Shown here piece by piece: positions 18,155 to 26,267 of a stretch of DNA of 64,000 bases. How positions within the stretch are numbered: the first letter of the stretch is position 1; the number at the start of each line of letters is the position of its first letter. The stretch is from JACVRW01 sp963734365 (lineage in GTDB: Bacteria > Actinomycetota > Thermoleophilia > Solirubrobacterales > Thermoleophilaceae): the NCBI GenBank assembly GCA_963734365.1, contig CAVTGV010000010.1, forward strand, positions 434,001 to 498,000. Direction: 5' to 3'. The notes beneath the pieces are model-generated. The model ran no database searches, was not told the origin of the DNA, and saw nothing but the letters and a program-made list of their open reading frames with translations. Made by a program: the position numbers and the translations under genes.

Positions 18155-19031
18155 GCTCGACGTCAACCGGCTGCGCGTCATCGAGGCCGTCGCCCGCAAC
18201 GGATCGGTAACGGCGGCCGCGAAGGAGCTCAACTACTCCCAGCCGTCGGTGACACACCACCTCGGGCGCCTCGAGGCCGAGACCGGCGCACAGCTGCTGC
18301 AGCGGGTCGGGCGCGGCATCCGGGTGACCCCTGCCGGGCAGCTGTTGGCCGACCGCGCGACCGAGATCCTAGGACGCATCGACGCCGCCGGCGCGGAGCT
18401 CTCGGCCCACGTCGGGCTGACTGCCGGGCGGGTGCGCCTGGCCGGCTTCGCATCCGCGATCGGGTCGCTCGTGCCGCAGGCCGTGGCCGCGCTGGGGGTA
18501 AGCCACCCGGGCCTGCAGGTCAGCCTGACCGACACCCATCCGCCCGAGGCGATCGAGCTGCTGCGCGCGGGCAAGGTGGAGGTCGCGATCATCTTCCGCT
18601 ACGACGAGACCGACCCCGAGCCGACCGGGGTGCGTCTGCACCACCTGCTCGACGACTCGGTGTACGTGCTGTCGAAGCAGCGCGAGCGCGGGCTGGACGG
18701 GCTGCGTGACGCGACCTGGATCGCCGGGTGCGAACGCTGCAGCAGCCACCTGCTGTCCATTTGCGCCGACGCCGGGTTCGAGCCGCGGATCGGCTACACC
18801 TCCGACGACATGGTCGTGATGTCCAAGCTGGTGGCGGCCGGGCTCGGGGTGGCTACCCAGACCGGTCTGGCCCTGCGCGCCCACCGCATCGACGGTGTCG
18901 TGGCGACCGAACTGCCCGACTCGAAGCGCCACATCTACGCCGCCACCTACGGCGATCCGCCCGACCCGCCCGCCACCGCTGCCCTCGTGACGGCCCTCGC
19001 CGAGGCCGCCACCGCGGCCCGCTCCTCCTAG
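18153..19031 (+). CDS. LysR-family transcriptional regulator
   Basis: The 292-residue protein has a typical N-terminal winged helix (residues 1-60, AVARNGSVTAAAKELNYSQP), then the two-lobed periplasmic-binding-protein-like effector domain. An unusual segment, IAGCERCSSHLLSICADAGF, puts three Cys close together in the effector domain, which would suit thiol or redox sensing; that is inference. The divergent neighbour is a cysteine dioxygenase, so a thiol effector is a natural guess. The start codon overlaps the palindromic operator. Confidence 0.9.
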   Translation: MLDVNRLRVIEAVARNGSVTAAAKELNYSQPSVTHHLGRLEAETGAQLLQRVGRGIRVTPAGQLLADRATEILGRIDAAGAELSAHVGLTAGRVRLAGFASAIGSLVPQAVAALGVSHPGLQVSLTDTHPPEAIELLRAGKVEVAIIFRYDETDPEPTGVRLHHLLDDSVYVLSKQRERGLDGLRDATWIAGCERCSSHLLSICADAGFEPRIGYTSDDMVVMSKLVAAGLGVATQTGLALRAHRIDGVVATELPDSKRHIYAATYGDPPDPPATAALVTALAEAATAARSS

Positions 19032-19054
19032 ACCCGGCCGCTACCGTTTGCCGG

Positions 19055-19321
19055 GTGAGCAGCCAGCGAGTGCCTGGTGGGGTGGTTCACAAGCTACCCG
19101 CAGACCTGCGCGAGGCGTTGGTCGACAACACAACGGCACTCGATGCTTGGAAGGACATCACGCCCTTGGCGCGCAACGAGTTCATCTGCTGGGTCGAGGA
19201 AGCCAAGCAGGAGAAGACCCGAGAACGTCGCATCCGCCGGACCCAGGAGGAGCTGGAGGATGGCCAGCGCCGGCCCTGCTGCTGGGCGGGGTGCAAGCAC
19301 CGCGACCGCAACGGAAGTTAG
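19055..19321 (+). CDS. YdeI/OmpD-associated (bacteriocin-protection-like) C-terminal domain protein
   Basis: An 88-residue protein from GTG 19055. It carries LPADLREALVDNTTALDAWK then RNEFICWVEEAKQEKTRERR, which match the Omdp/YdeI-associated C-terminal helix region (the EWIEEAKRPETRxRRI pattern). It ends with CCWAGCKHR, a possible small metal site. Molecular role is unknown. The upstream LysR gene is 23 bp away on the same strand. Confidence 0.7.
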   Translation: MSSQRVPGGVVHKLPADLREALVDNTTALDAWKDITPLARNEFICWVEEAKQEKTRERRIRRTQEELEDGQRRPCCWAGCKHRDRNGS

Positions 19322-19350
19322 CGGCCGGCGGTCAGGCAGCTTCTCGGTAG

Positions 19351-19932
19351 TCAGGAGCGGCGTCGCGCTCGGATCACGGCATCGACGCCGGTCCCCGCCG
19401 CCGACCGCGGACGGCCATCGGCGACGACCAATTCCCAGCGGTTCGGATCGAGGGCGGCGGCCGCGGCCTCAACGGAGACCTGCACCTGGCCGGCCGCGGC
19501 CGTCGCCGCTCCGGTGGCCGGGTCGATCGGGCGATGGCCAACCAGGAACAGGGTCCCGTCGCGAGTGACCCCTGCGGCCATCCGCCGCACCATCTCCTGG
19601 ACGGATCCGGCCACGTGGACATACAGGCAGACCACCAGGTCGTACTCGTCCCGCTGAGGCGTCCAGGTCGCAAGATCGGCCTCGACCCACTCGATGCGCT
19701 CGGCGACGTCCGGGCCCATGGCCTCGGCCGTCGACCGGGCATAGGCCAGGGCCGTCGCCGCGAAGTCAACCGCGGTGACCTGCCATCCGCGCGCAGCGAG
19801 CCAGAGCGTGTCGGACCCGTGGCCGCAGCCCGCGTCGAGAGCGCGTCCGGGGCGCAGGTCGCCGACCTCGGCGGTCAGATGGGCGTTCGGAGGCCGCTGC
19901 GGCTGGTACCCGCCTCCCGGGTCGGTCGCTAT
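19351..19932 (-). CDS. Class I SAM-dependent methyltransferase, start unclear
   Basis: Reading the minus strand gives PNAHLTAEVGDLRPGRALDA then GCGHGSDTLWLAARGWQ (SAM-binding motif I), VTAVDFA (acidic residue of motif II) and EYDLVVCLYVHV (motif IV), ending IRARRRS. The family resembles TehB-like small-molecule methyltransferases. No ATG, GTG or TTG is visible in frame upstream of PNAHLT before the reading frame runs into the small membrane protein gene, so the start is either non-standard (ATA near 19932 or a CTG) or hidden by an indel. I place it at the end of the preceding gene. Confidence 0.72.
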   Translation of the reverse strand: MATDPGGGYQPQRPPNAHLTAEVGDLRPGRALDAGCGHGSDTLWLAARGWQVTAVDFAATALAYARSTAEAMGPDVAERIEWVEADLATWTPQRDEYDLVVCLYVHVAGSVQEMVRRMAAGVTRDGTLFLVGHRPIDPATGAATAAAGQVQVSVEAAAAALDPNRWELVVADGRPRSAAGTGVDAVIRARRRS

Positions 19933-20081
19933 CCGCGGTCCCGCCGCGCCAGCCAGCCGGCCAGCGCCCCGAGCACCAGCCCAACCTCGGGCGCGAAGGG
20001 GACAGCGGTGGTCGAGCTGATGACGATGCCGAGCGCGAGTCCGGTCACCGCGCCGACGGCAATCGCGACCCCCATGCTCAT
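19929..20081 (-). CDS. Small membrane protein (50 residues)
   Basis: From ATG 20081 the protein reads MSMGVAIAVGAVTGLALGIV then ISSTTAVPFAPEVGLVLG and ALAGWLARRDRG. It has two short hydrophobic stretches and a positively charged tail, a common form for small actinobacterial glycine-zipper-like membrane proteins. Function unknown. It ends within a few bases of the methyltransferase gene, on the same strand. Confidence 0.6.
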   Translation of the reverse strand: MSMGVAIAVGAVTGLALGIVISSTTAVPFAPEVGLVLGALAGWLARRDRG

Positions 20082-20126
20082 GCTGTCGAGTCTATGTCGG
20101 CAGAGCCGCAGGATGGTGGGCCGCGG

Positions 20127-20189
20127 CTACGGCCGCAGGGCGCACGGCTCCTCGGCGGCCAGGGCCTTCACAGCGCAGCGCTCGCTCAT
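20127..20189 (-). CDS. Possible 20-residue peptide gene with an ideal Shine-Dalgarno
   Basis: AGGAGGTGAGC directly precedes the ATG at 20189, a near-perfect ribosome binding site at good spacing. The frame reads MSERCAVKALAAEEPCALRP and stops at 20127. It lies 46 bp upstream of the small membrane protein gene and may be a leader peptide, or the start of a gene broken by an indel. The ribosome site is the main evidence. Confidence 0.35.
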   Translation of the reverse strand: MSERCAVKALAAEEPCALRP

Positions 20190-20220
20190 GCTCACCTCCT
20201 CATATCGGCGTGGCCGGCTC

Positions 20221-21021
20221 TCAGCCGTTAGGCCTGCCCCAAGCCTGGATCAGAGTGAACGTCGTGCCCCATCTGCCGGGCTCGCCCAACTCGGCCTCGG
20301 CCTCGCGGCGTAGCGCGGCGAGCTCGTCCTCGCTCAGTGACTCGAGCAGGCGTGATTCGAGCGCGACGCTGAACTGAAGCGGCAGACGCAGATAGGGATG
20401 GCCTGGTTTGAGCGCGATCACATGCGCGTCGAGCCCCGGCTCCTCGATGCCGGCTTGGCGCAGCAGTTCGGGAAGTCCGCGACCGGCTTCGCCACCCAGG
20501 CCGGCAAAGATCTCGCCGAGCAATCGGATCATTCGCTCGGCCGCGGGGGCCGTGGGATTGAAGTGCCACGACGCCAGGTCCCACTCCTCCAGGACCAGTG
20601 AGCCACCGGGCTTGAGCAACCGCCGGTGCGAGGCCACCTGTTCGCTGCCGCGTCCGAGCGGAGCGATCTGGTAGCGGGCATGGACGAGATCGAAGGAGTG
20701 CGGCTCCAGCTTGCTGTCGAACAGGTCATCGACAACGAGTTCCACGTTGGCAATTCCTTCTTCCTCCAGCAATGAACGGGCGGCCTTGAGCATGCTCTCG
20801 TCGATATCGAGACCCACGACCTGGCCGGACGGGCCGACCCACTCGCTGAGGATCCGAAGCCAGCCCATGGCTCCGCAGCCGACGTCCAGGGCGCGTCCGC
20901 CGGATCCGCCGTCCAGCTTCGAGAGCAGCTGCCGCCCGCTCGGCTCCCACACCAGCGACTGCAACCGCAAGCGCTCCAACTCCGAGGGTTGGTTGGCAAG
21001 CAGGTAGTCGTGCTGCGACAT
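20221..21021 (-). CDS. SAM-dependent methyltransferase (UbiE/Methyltransf_11/25 type)
   Basis: The 266-residue protein has GGRALDVGCGAMGWLRILSE (motif I), VVGLDIDESML (motif II), FDLVHARYQIAPLGRG (motif IV) and LKPGGSLVLEEWD (post-motif II Gly-Gly), so the Rossmann methyltransferase fold is complete. The C-terminal helices (GLGGEAGRGLPELLRQAGIE) resemble ubiquinone/menaquinone or small-molecule methyltransferases that use an active-site lid. Substrate unknown. It is a single gene, starting at ATG 21021. Confidence 0.85.
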   Translation of the reverse strand: MSQHDYLLANQPSELERLRLQSLVWEPSGRQLLSKLDGGSGGRALDVGCGAMGWLRILSEWVGPSGQVVGLDIDESMLKAARSLLEEEGIANVELVVDDLFDSKLEPHSFDLVHARYQIAPLGRGSEQVASHRRLLKPGGSLVLEEWDLASWHFNPTAPAAERMIRLLGEIFAGLGGEAGRGLPELLRQAGIEEPGLDAHVIALKPGHPYLRLPLQFSVALESRLLESLSEDELAALRREAEAELGEPGRWGTTFTLIQAWGRPNG

Positions 21022-21216
21022 CGCCCATCAAGACCCCGCAACGCCGAAATTCTTCCCGCCGGTAGCGGCCGTGCCCGGGAAGAAATCGGGCCCGGCGGAG
21101 TCCTGCTGGGCAACCGATGTCACTCCGTCAGGACGGCCCTGGCCGGACATGTTCGCCTACCGCACTGACGACCGCCAACAGGTCACGGACGCGTTCTGGC
21201 TGCGCGCGCAGGAGAT

Positions 21217-21498
21217 CTACGGGAGCGCGGTCGCAGGTTCGGCGGCCTCGGCCTTCGGCGCCGTCGGTCTGCGGCCCTCCATCTTCGATCCCTGCCTCGG
21301 ACTGCCGAGGCCATCCCCGAAGTGCCCCCGCTGAGGCGTGTCGTCACCGGCAACGGCGAGCTCGCGGATGTAGGAGGCGACGACGCCGTCGAAGCTCCGG
21401 CGAATCCTCGCCTCGCGCGCTGGGCGGTGGGCCGCCCCGCGCTCGCGACGTGCGCTCGCCATGGTGGTGCGCGGGGCGAAGTGGTCGAGACGCATCAT
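21217..21498 (-). CDS. Small basic hypothetical protein coupled to the MFS gene
   Basis: The ATG at 21498 overlaps the MFS stop (GCATGATG), so its translation would be coupled. The predicted 93-residue protein begins MMRLDHFAPRTTMASARRER and contains RIRRSFDGVVASYIRELA; its second half is low complexity. I do not recognise the family. The overlap with the MFS stop and the Arg-rich amphipathic helix are the only support. If real, it would be the last gene of the TetR-controlled operon. Confidence 0.4.
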   Translation of the reverse strand: MMRLDHFAPRTTMASARRERGAAHRPAREARIRRSFDGVVASYIRELAVAGDDTPQRGHFGDGLGSPRQGSKMEGRRPTAPKAEAAEPATALP

Positions 21499-23009
21499 GC
21501 TGCTTTCTCCTCGATGTCGAGATTGGTAGTGATGCGGGGGACGTCGTCCCCAGCCGGGCCGCCGGCGAGTTGCAGCTCCAGCCGCGGGTCGCGCGGTCTG
21601 AGAAGCGCGAAGGCCAGGACGATCCCGGTGCCGATGGCCAGCGCTCCGGCGAGGAACGCGACCTGGTAGCCGCCGACGAGCGCGCTTGTGAGCCCGTGGT
21701 CGTCGGCCAACGCCTTCGTGTGGTTCGCGGCGATGGTGCTGAGCACCGCCAGTCCGAGCGCGCCGCCGATCTGCTGAGAGAGGTTCGTGATCCCCGAGCC
21801 GAGCCCGGCGTCCTCAGCGGGAACGTCGGCCATGGCAAGGGTGAGCAGCGGCATGAAGGCGGTGCCGATCCCCAGGCCAATGGCGAAGCAGGCAAAGAAG
21901 ATCGTCGGGAAGAAGGCGGTGTCCGGCCCGACGGTCGCGAACAGGAGCAGTCCCGCGATGGCGCTCCCCATGCCGCCCGTGATCACGGAAAGCGGCCCGA
22001 ACCGGTCCACCAGCCGCGCGGTGACCCCCTGAGCGAGAACGGCGACGGTCAGGGTCCAGGGCAGGAAGGCCGCGCCGGTCTGCAGGGCGCTGTAGTGCCG
22101 GACGTGCTCGAGGTACAGCGTGCCGAGGAAGAAGGTGGAGTACATCCCGGTCACCAGCAGGCCGCGCACGAGGCTCGCGTTGACCAGCCCGCGCAGGCGG
22201 AGGATCCGAAGCGGCATGATCGGGTTCTCAATGCGCGCCTCCAGGGCGAGGAACGCCGCCATGAGCACTGCGGCCAGGCCGCCGAAGCCGAGCACCTGGA
22301 GTGAGAGCCAGCCGTGGCTCGTGGCCTCGATGATCGCGTAGATGGCGCTCATGAGCGATGCGGTGACGAGCACCGAGCCCACCCAGTCCACTCCGTGACC
22401 GAGGCCGGGCCCTCTGTCGGCCCGGATGAGCGCGTGGCCGAGTGCGAAGGCCGCGACGCCGATCGGGAGGTTCACGAAGAAGACCCAGTGCCAGCTCAGC
22501 GTCTCGGTGAGCAGGCCGCCGGCGAGAAGTCCGATGGACCCTCCGGCGACGGAGACGAACACGTAGGCGCTCATGGCCCGGGCTCGCTCGGCGGCCGCGG
22601 GGAATTCGGTGACGATGATCGCCAGGATCACTGAGGCCTGCGCGGCGGCGCCGACGCCCTGGAGGAAGCGGGCTCCCACCAGCGCTTCCCCACTGGGTGC
22701 GAACCCGCACAGCAGCGATGCGGCCGTGAAAATGACGAGGCCGGCGAGGAACACGCGCTTTCGCCCGACGAGGTCGCCGATGCGCCCGGTGAGGAGCAGC
22801 AGGCTGCCGAAGGTGACGAGGAAAGCGTTGACGACCCAGGTGAGGTTGCCCTGGCTGAAATGAAGGTCCTGCTGGATCGCGGGCAGCGCGACGTTCACGA
22901 TCGTGACGTCGAGAACGATCATCAGCTGGGCGAGGCAGACGACGGCGAGCGTGGCCCAGCGGCGGCGATCGGGGGACGAGGTTGGTATAGAGGCGGAGGT
23001 GACGGTCAT
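21495..23009 (-). CDS. DHA2-family (14-TM) MFS drug/proton antiporter
   Basis: The chosen start is ATG 23009 (MTVTSASIPTSSPDRRRWAT), just outside the operator region; upstream in-frame codons would run through the operators. The roughly 504-residue protein has TMS1 with QLMIVLDVTIVNVALPAI (motif D1), GRIGDLVGRKRVFLAG (motif A) and RFLQGVGAAAQ (motif B). EmrB/QacA-type exporters of this family expel hydrophobic drugs. The divergent TetR gene and a triple operator between them argue for substrate-induced expression. Confidence 0.9.
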   Translation of the reverse strand: MTVTSASIPTSSPDRRRWATLAVVCLAQLMIVLDVTIVNVALPAIQQDLHFSQGNLTWVVNAFLVTFGSLLLLTGRIGDLVGRKRVFLAGLVIFTAASLLCGFAPSGEALVGARFLQGVGAAAQASVILAIIVTEFPAAAERARAMSAYVFVSVAGGSIGLLAGGLLTETLSWHWVFFVNLPIGVAAFALGHALIRADRGPGLGHGVDWVGSVLVTASLMSAIYAIIEATSHGWLSLQVLGFGGLAAVLMAAFLALEARIENPIMPLRILRLRGLVNASLVRGLLVTGMYSTFFLGTLYLEHVRHYSALQTGAAFLPWTLTVAVLAQGVTARLVDRFGPLSVITGGMGSAIAGLLLFATVGPDTAFFPTIFFACFAIGLGIGTAFMPLLTLAMADVPAEDAGLGSGITNLSQQIGGALGLAVLSTIAANHTKALADDHGLTSALVGGYQVAFLAGALAIGTGIVLAFALLRPRDPRLELQLAGGPAGDDVPRITTNLDIEEKAA

Positions 23010-23050
23010 ACGGCTCCCTACTTGTCGAAACGCTCCATTGGGGCTAAAGT

Positions 23051-23108
23051 GGAGGCCACCTCCGAAATAACTGGAGGCGACCTCCGGAACTATACGGAGG
23101 CACCCTCC
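23051..23108. promoter_or_regulatory. Three-site operator between the MFS and TetR genes
   Basis: Three copies of an inverted repeat lie in tandem: GGAGGCCACCTCC (23051-23063), GGAGGCGACCTCC (23073-23085) and GGAGGCACCCTCC (23096-23108). Start-to-start spacing is 22 and 23 bp, about two helical turns, so dimers would bind on one face of the DNA. Flanking T/C and G/A bases are also partly conserved. TetR is the obvious ligand. Confidence 0.75.
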
Positions 23109-23124
23109 GGTTGTCAAGAGAAAC

Positions 23125-23715
23125 ATGAGCACCACCGAGACAGGCGCCCAGACACTCATCGAGCGGCCCAAGCGGGCCGATGCGCGGCGCAACTACGAGA
23201 AGGTGCTGGCTGCCGCGCGGCAGGCGTTTGCCGAGGGCGGGGAATCGACCGCGCTGGAGGAGATCGCGCGCCGCGCCGGCGTCGGGATCGGGACGCTGTA
23301 CCGGCACTTCCCGAACCGGCAGGCTCTGCTCGAGGCGCTCTACGTCGATGAGGTCGAGGAGATGTGCCGCTCGGCCGCCGAACTCGATGGAAGCGACCCC
23401 TGGGAGGCGCTCAACGGCTGGTTCGAGCACTTCATCGGATACATCGCCACCAAGCGCGCGCTTGCAGCCGAGCTGCAGAACTACCTCGATCAGGACGCCG
23501 CGCTATTCCAGTCGTGCCGCAGCGCGCTCTTCGAGGCGGGCGAGCCGCTCCTGAAGAGCGCTCAAGAAGCGGGGGTCGTACGTCCGGACGTGACGATCGG
23601 TGAGGTCATCCAGATGGTCGTCGGCATCGCCAAGATCCCGGCGAAGGACCCCACGCAGAACGAGCACATCCTTCGGGTCGCCCTCGACGGCCTGCGCTAC
23701 CACGCCGACGAATAG
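23125..23715 (+). CDS. TetR-family repressor
   Basis: The 196-residue protein has an N-terminal helix-turn-helix (residues about 20-66, ALEEIARRAGVGIGTLYRHF) and an all-helical ligand domain containing NYLDQDAALFQSCRSALFEA. Its gene is divergent from the DHA2 MFS gene, with three inverted repeats between the two start codons, the classical local-repressor arrangement. The ATG at 23125 follows the operator closely, so autoregulation is likely. Confidence 0.9.
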   Translation: MSTTETGAQTLIERPKRADARRNYEKVLAAARQAFAEGGESTALEEIARRAGVGIGTLYRHFPNRQALLEALYVDEVEEMCRSAAELDGSDPWEALNGWFEHFIGYIATKRALAAELQNYLDQDAALFQSCRSALFEAGEPLLKSAQEAGVVRPDVTIGEVIQMVVGIAKIPAKDPTQNEHILRVALDGLRYHADE

Positions 23716-23730
23716 GCGAGCTCCTTCGTC

Positions 23731-24582
23731 CTACTTCGGCTTGATCTCCCAGAGGACTTGGCCAGGCTTGTTGGACCCGCCTCTGCAGATGTATTGGGGG
23801 TTGGAGGACGTGCAGGTGTTGCTGAAGGGGTCGGTCCAGGGATACGTGGTGGTGATGGTGAAGGTTCCCGGAGGAGGATCCGGCTCGACGGGACTCGCCG
23901 GGAACTCCCAGACGGTGGAGTTGGAACAGCCGAGCAGCGGCCCGCCGTCCGACTCCCAGGTCGCTACGCCGGTGAGGGCGTCGATCACGGTGCCGGCGCG
24001 TAGCTCCGGGTCCCAGACGTCGGTCGCCAACTTCGAGGCGGAGACCGCCTCGAGGTCATAGGGGGTGTGATTCAGAAGATCAGCCGAGCAGTCATGGCCA
24101 CCGCTGGTGCCGCCCAGCACGGCCGGGGCACCGAGAATCGACAGCGAAGCGGCGCCGAAACGACCCGGCACAGGGGCCCGCGCGCGCCGGCGCCCATTCC
24201 GCAACGGCACGGCGCGGTAGCTCACCCTGTGGCGGGAGGCGCTGTGGCGAGGCCGGCTCAGCCTGAGCGCCACGACGCGGCCAGGGCGTCGGCCGGCGAT
24301 GTGAAGCAGGCCGGTGGCCGGCGGCGTGCCCTTCGGAAACAGCCGGCGGTGCAGCCTCGCGACGGAGACCACACCGGAGCGGCCGCCGTTGGTGGCCCAG
24401 GTGACCTGCCGGCTGACGCCGCGCAGGATCAGCCGGCCTTCCCTGATCTCACCGCCCTTCGCGGAATGCACGAACACGGTGGCGCCGCCCGGCGTGGCCG
24501 GGGCCGTGGCGGGCCATGCGCCGAGCAGCCCGGCGGCGACGACAACGGGTCCGGCGATCCTCCGAGAGAACCAAACGCCCAA
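23731..24582 (-). CDS. Secreted protein of unknown function
   Basis: The 283-residue protein has a signal peptide (MGVWFSRRIAGPVVVAAGLLG, cleavage near PATAPAT). An N-terminal part (residues about 35-110, GGEIREGRLILRGVSRQVTW) looks like a beta-rich domain. A basic linker follows (RHSASRHRVSYRAVPLRNGR), then a C-terminal part with paired Cys (HDCSADLL, LLGCSNST, NTCTSSNPQYIC), probably disulfide-linked outside the cell. I recognise no family. It is transcribed towards TetR, and its stop lies 15 bp past the TetR stop. Confidence 0.7.
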   Translation of the reverse strand: MGVWFSRRIAGPVVVAAGLLGAWPATAPATPGGATVFVHSAKGGEIREGRLILRGVSRQVTWATNGGRSGVVSVARLHRRLFPKGTPPATGLLHIAGRRPGRVVALRLSRPRHSASRHRVSYRAVPLRNGRRRARAPVPGRFGAASLSILGAPAVLGGTSGGHDCSADLLNHTPYDLEAVSASKLATDVWDPELRAGTVIDALTGVATWESDGGPLLGCSNSTVWEFPASPVEPDPPPGTFTITTTYPWTDPFSNTCTSSNPQYICRGGSNKPGQVLWEIKPK

Positions 24583-24604
24583 GGCGCGTCATCCTACATG
24601 CGGC

Positions 24605-25462
24605 CTAGTCGTCCTCCTCGCCGCAGCCGAACCGCTTGACGCCCGCGGCCATCTCGATGCCGCCGAGGACATGCGAGAGCAGCCGCGGTTCCTCCCAGTA
24701 GACGCCCTTGTGGCCCAGCGCGGTGTAGAAGGCGCGCCCGCCGTCGTAGGGCTGGCACCAGGAGATCGGATGGTCGCCCATACCGGGGGAGCCGCCCGGC
24801 ACGCTGTAACCACGCGGGTCGTAGGTGCTCTCGTCGACCGACAGCAGGACGTGCACGCTGTCCCGCGGATTGGTTTGGAAGTTGTACCATTCCTCCTCGC
24901 GCGTCCAGGTCCGCCCGAGCCGCCGGGTGGCGGCCGCGTGGCGGTCCTCCACCTTCATGGTTGCCACCTGGAACTGCTCGTTCACCGAGCCCGGATGGTC
25001 GCGGAAGTACGCGCCGACGAGGCCGCCGTACCACGCCCAGTCGTACTCCGTGTCGGACGCCGAGTGAATGCCGGCATAGCCGCCGCCTGCCTGGATGTAG
25101 CGCTCGAACGCGCCCTGTTGGGCTTCATCGAGCACGTCACCGGTCGTGCACAGGAAGATCACGACGTCGTACTTGGCCAGGTTCTCGTCGGTGAACGCTG
25201 CGGCGTTCTCCGTCGCGTCGACCTCGAACCCACGGCGCGCAGCCATTTGCGCGATCGCGACCGTGCCCTGCGGGATGCACTCCGTGTGACGGAAGGCCGC
25301 GGTCTTGCTGAAGATCAGCGCGTTGAAGCGCTTGTGATGGTCCGCGTGGCCTTTTGCGTGGCCGTGCGAACGGTCGGCCGTGGCCGGTGCGAGTGGTACC
25401 AGAAGTACCAGCAGTACCGCGGCCAACACCACCGCCAGGTGTGAACGTCTGATGCCTCTCAC
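24605..25462 (-). CDS. Secreted ThuA-like (trehalose-utilisation type) domain protein
   Basis: The GTG at 25462 (VRGIRRSHLAVVLAAVLLVL) opens a clear signal peptide; the longer upstream reading lacks one. The mature protein starts with a His-rich tract (HGHAKGHADHHKR), then the ThuA/glutamine-amidotransferase-like fold: NALIFSKTAAFRHT, YDVVIFLCTTGDVLDEAQ, YIQAGGGYAGIHSASDTEYD, and a C-terminal PISWCQPYDGGRAFYTALGH. ThuA-like domains of this secreted type are often attached to carbohydrate or PQQ enzymes; the exact activity is unknown. Length is about 285 residues. Confidence 0.88.
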   Translation of the reverse strand: MRGIRRSHLAVVLAAVLLVLLVPLAPATADRSHGHAKGHADHHKRFNALIFSKTAAFRHTECIPQGTVAIAQMAARRGFEVDATENAAAFTDENLAKYDVVIFLCTTGDVLDEAQQGAFERYIQAGGGYAGIHSASDTEYDWAWYGGLVGAYFRDHPGSVNEQFQVATMKVEDRHAAATRRLGRTWTREEEWYNFQTNPRDSVHVLLSVDESTYDPRGYSVPGGSPGMGDHPISWCQPYDGGRAFYTALGHKGVYWEEPRLLSHVLGGIEMAAGVKRFGCGEEDD

Positions 25463-25603
25463 GAACCCTCCCTCGGGTTGCGACCCGCCAAGTAAGCGAA
25501 CGCCTGACCTGTACCCGGATCGCCTCGAACCCGAGCACACGAGGGGACGCCCGTGGGCGCGGGCCACACCAAACGGGGACGTGTCCGCCGGTATCGTCGG
25601 CGC

Positions 25604-26233
25604 ATGAACTCATTCGGTCAGCGGGTGACCACAGAGGCCGCGCTCAGAGCGGTGGTGGCGCCGCCCGCGGACGGCTCCCCGCCGCTCGCCAAGGAGATCG
25701 ACCACCTCGATGACCACTGCCGCGACTTCATCGCCCGCTCGCCGCTTGCCATGCTCGCCACGGCGGACGCCCGGGGGCGCTGCGACGTCTCGCCGAGAGG
25801 CGGCCCCGCCGGATTCGTGGGGACGCTCGACCAGCACCGGCTGCTCGTTCCGGATTTCCCGGGCAACCGCAGGCTCGATTCGCAGCTCAACCTGCTTCAC
25901 AACCCCCGGGCCTCGCTGCTGTTCCTGATCCCGGGGCTCGGGGAGACGCTGCGGGTGGAGGGCCGTGCCTGCATCACGCAAGACCCGGAGCTGCTGGCCG
26001 GCCTGGCCGTGGACGGGCGCACCCCCGCCCTCGGGATCGGCGTGGAAGTGGAGGTGGCCTTCATCCACTGCGCCAAGGCGCTGATCCGCTCCGGCGCCTG
26101 GAAGCCCGAGAGCTGGGCGCAGGAGCTGCCCTCGGCCTCGCAGATCCTGCGCGATCACATGGGGATCCCCGACGTGTCGGAAGCGGACGTGGCCGAGCGT
26201 CTCGCCGACGGCTACGCGAAGACCCTGTACTGA
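25604..26233 (+). CDS. Pyridoxamine 5'-phosphate oxidase-like FMN-binding protein (MSMEG_1061-type)
   Basis: The 209-residue protein from ATG 25604 has the split-barrel flavin fold: HCRDFIARSPLAMLATADAR, CDVSPRGGPAGFVGTLDQHR, LVPDFPGNRRLDSQLNLLHN and ASLLFLIPGLGETLRVEGRA. The C-terminal HCAKALIRSGAWKPESW is the marker of the MSMEG_1061 subfamily of pyridoxamine-oxidase-like proteins. It binds FMN or F420 and probably reduces or oxidises a small molecule; substrate not known. Monocistronic. Confidence 0.85.
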   Translation: MNSFGQRVTTEAALRAVVAPPADGSPPLAKEIDHLDDHCRDFIARSPLAMLATADARGRCDVSPRGGPAGFVGTLDQHRLLVPDFPGNRRLDSQLNLLHNPRASLLFLIPGLGETLRVEGRACITQDPELLAGLAVDGRTPALGIGVEVEVAFIHCAKALIRSGAWKPESWAQELPSASQILRDHMGIPDVSEADVAERLADGYAKTLY

Positions 26234-26267
26234 CGCTTCCGGGCCGCGGAGCGCCACTACGCTTCGG

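Noticed and set aside
21071..21334. An 87-codon plus-strand frame in the gap before the MFS operon
   Set aside because: No ribosome site and no family features; a minus-strand frame there is at least coupled to the MFS stop.
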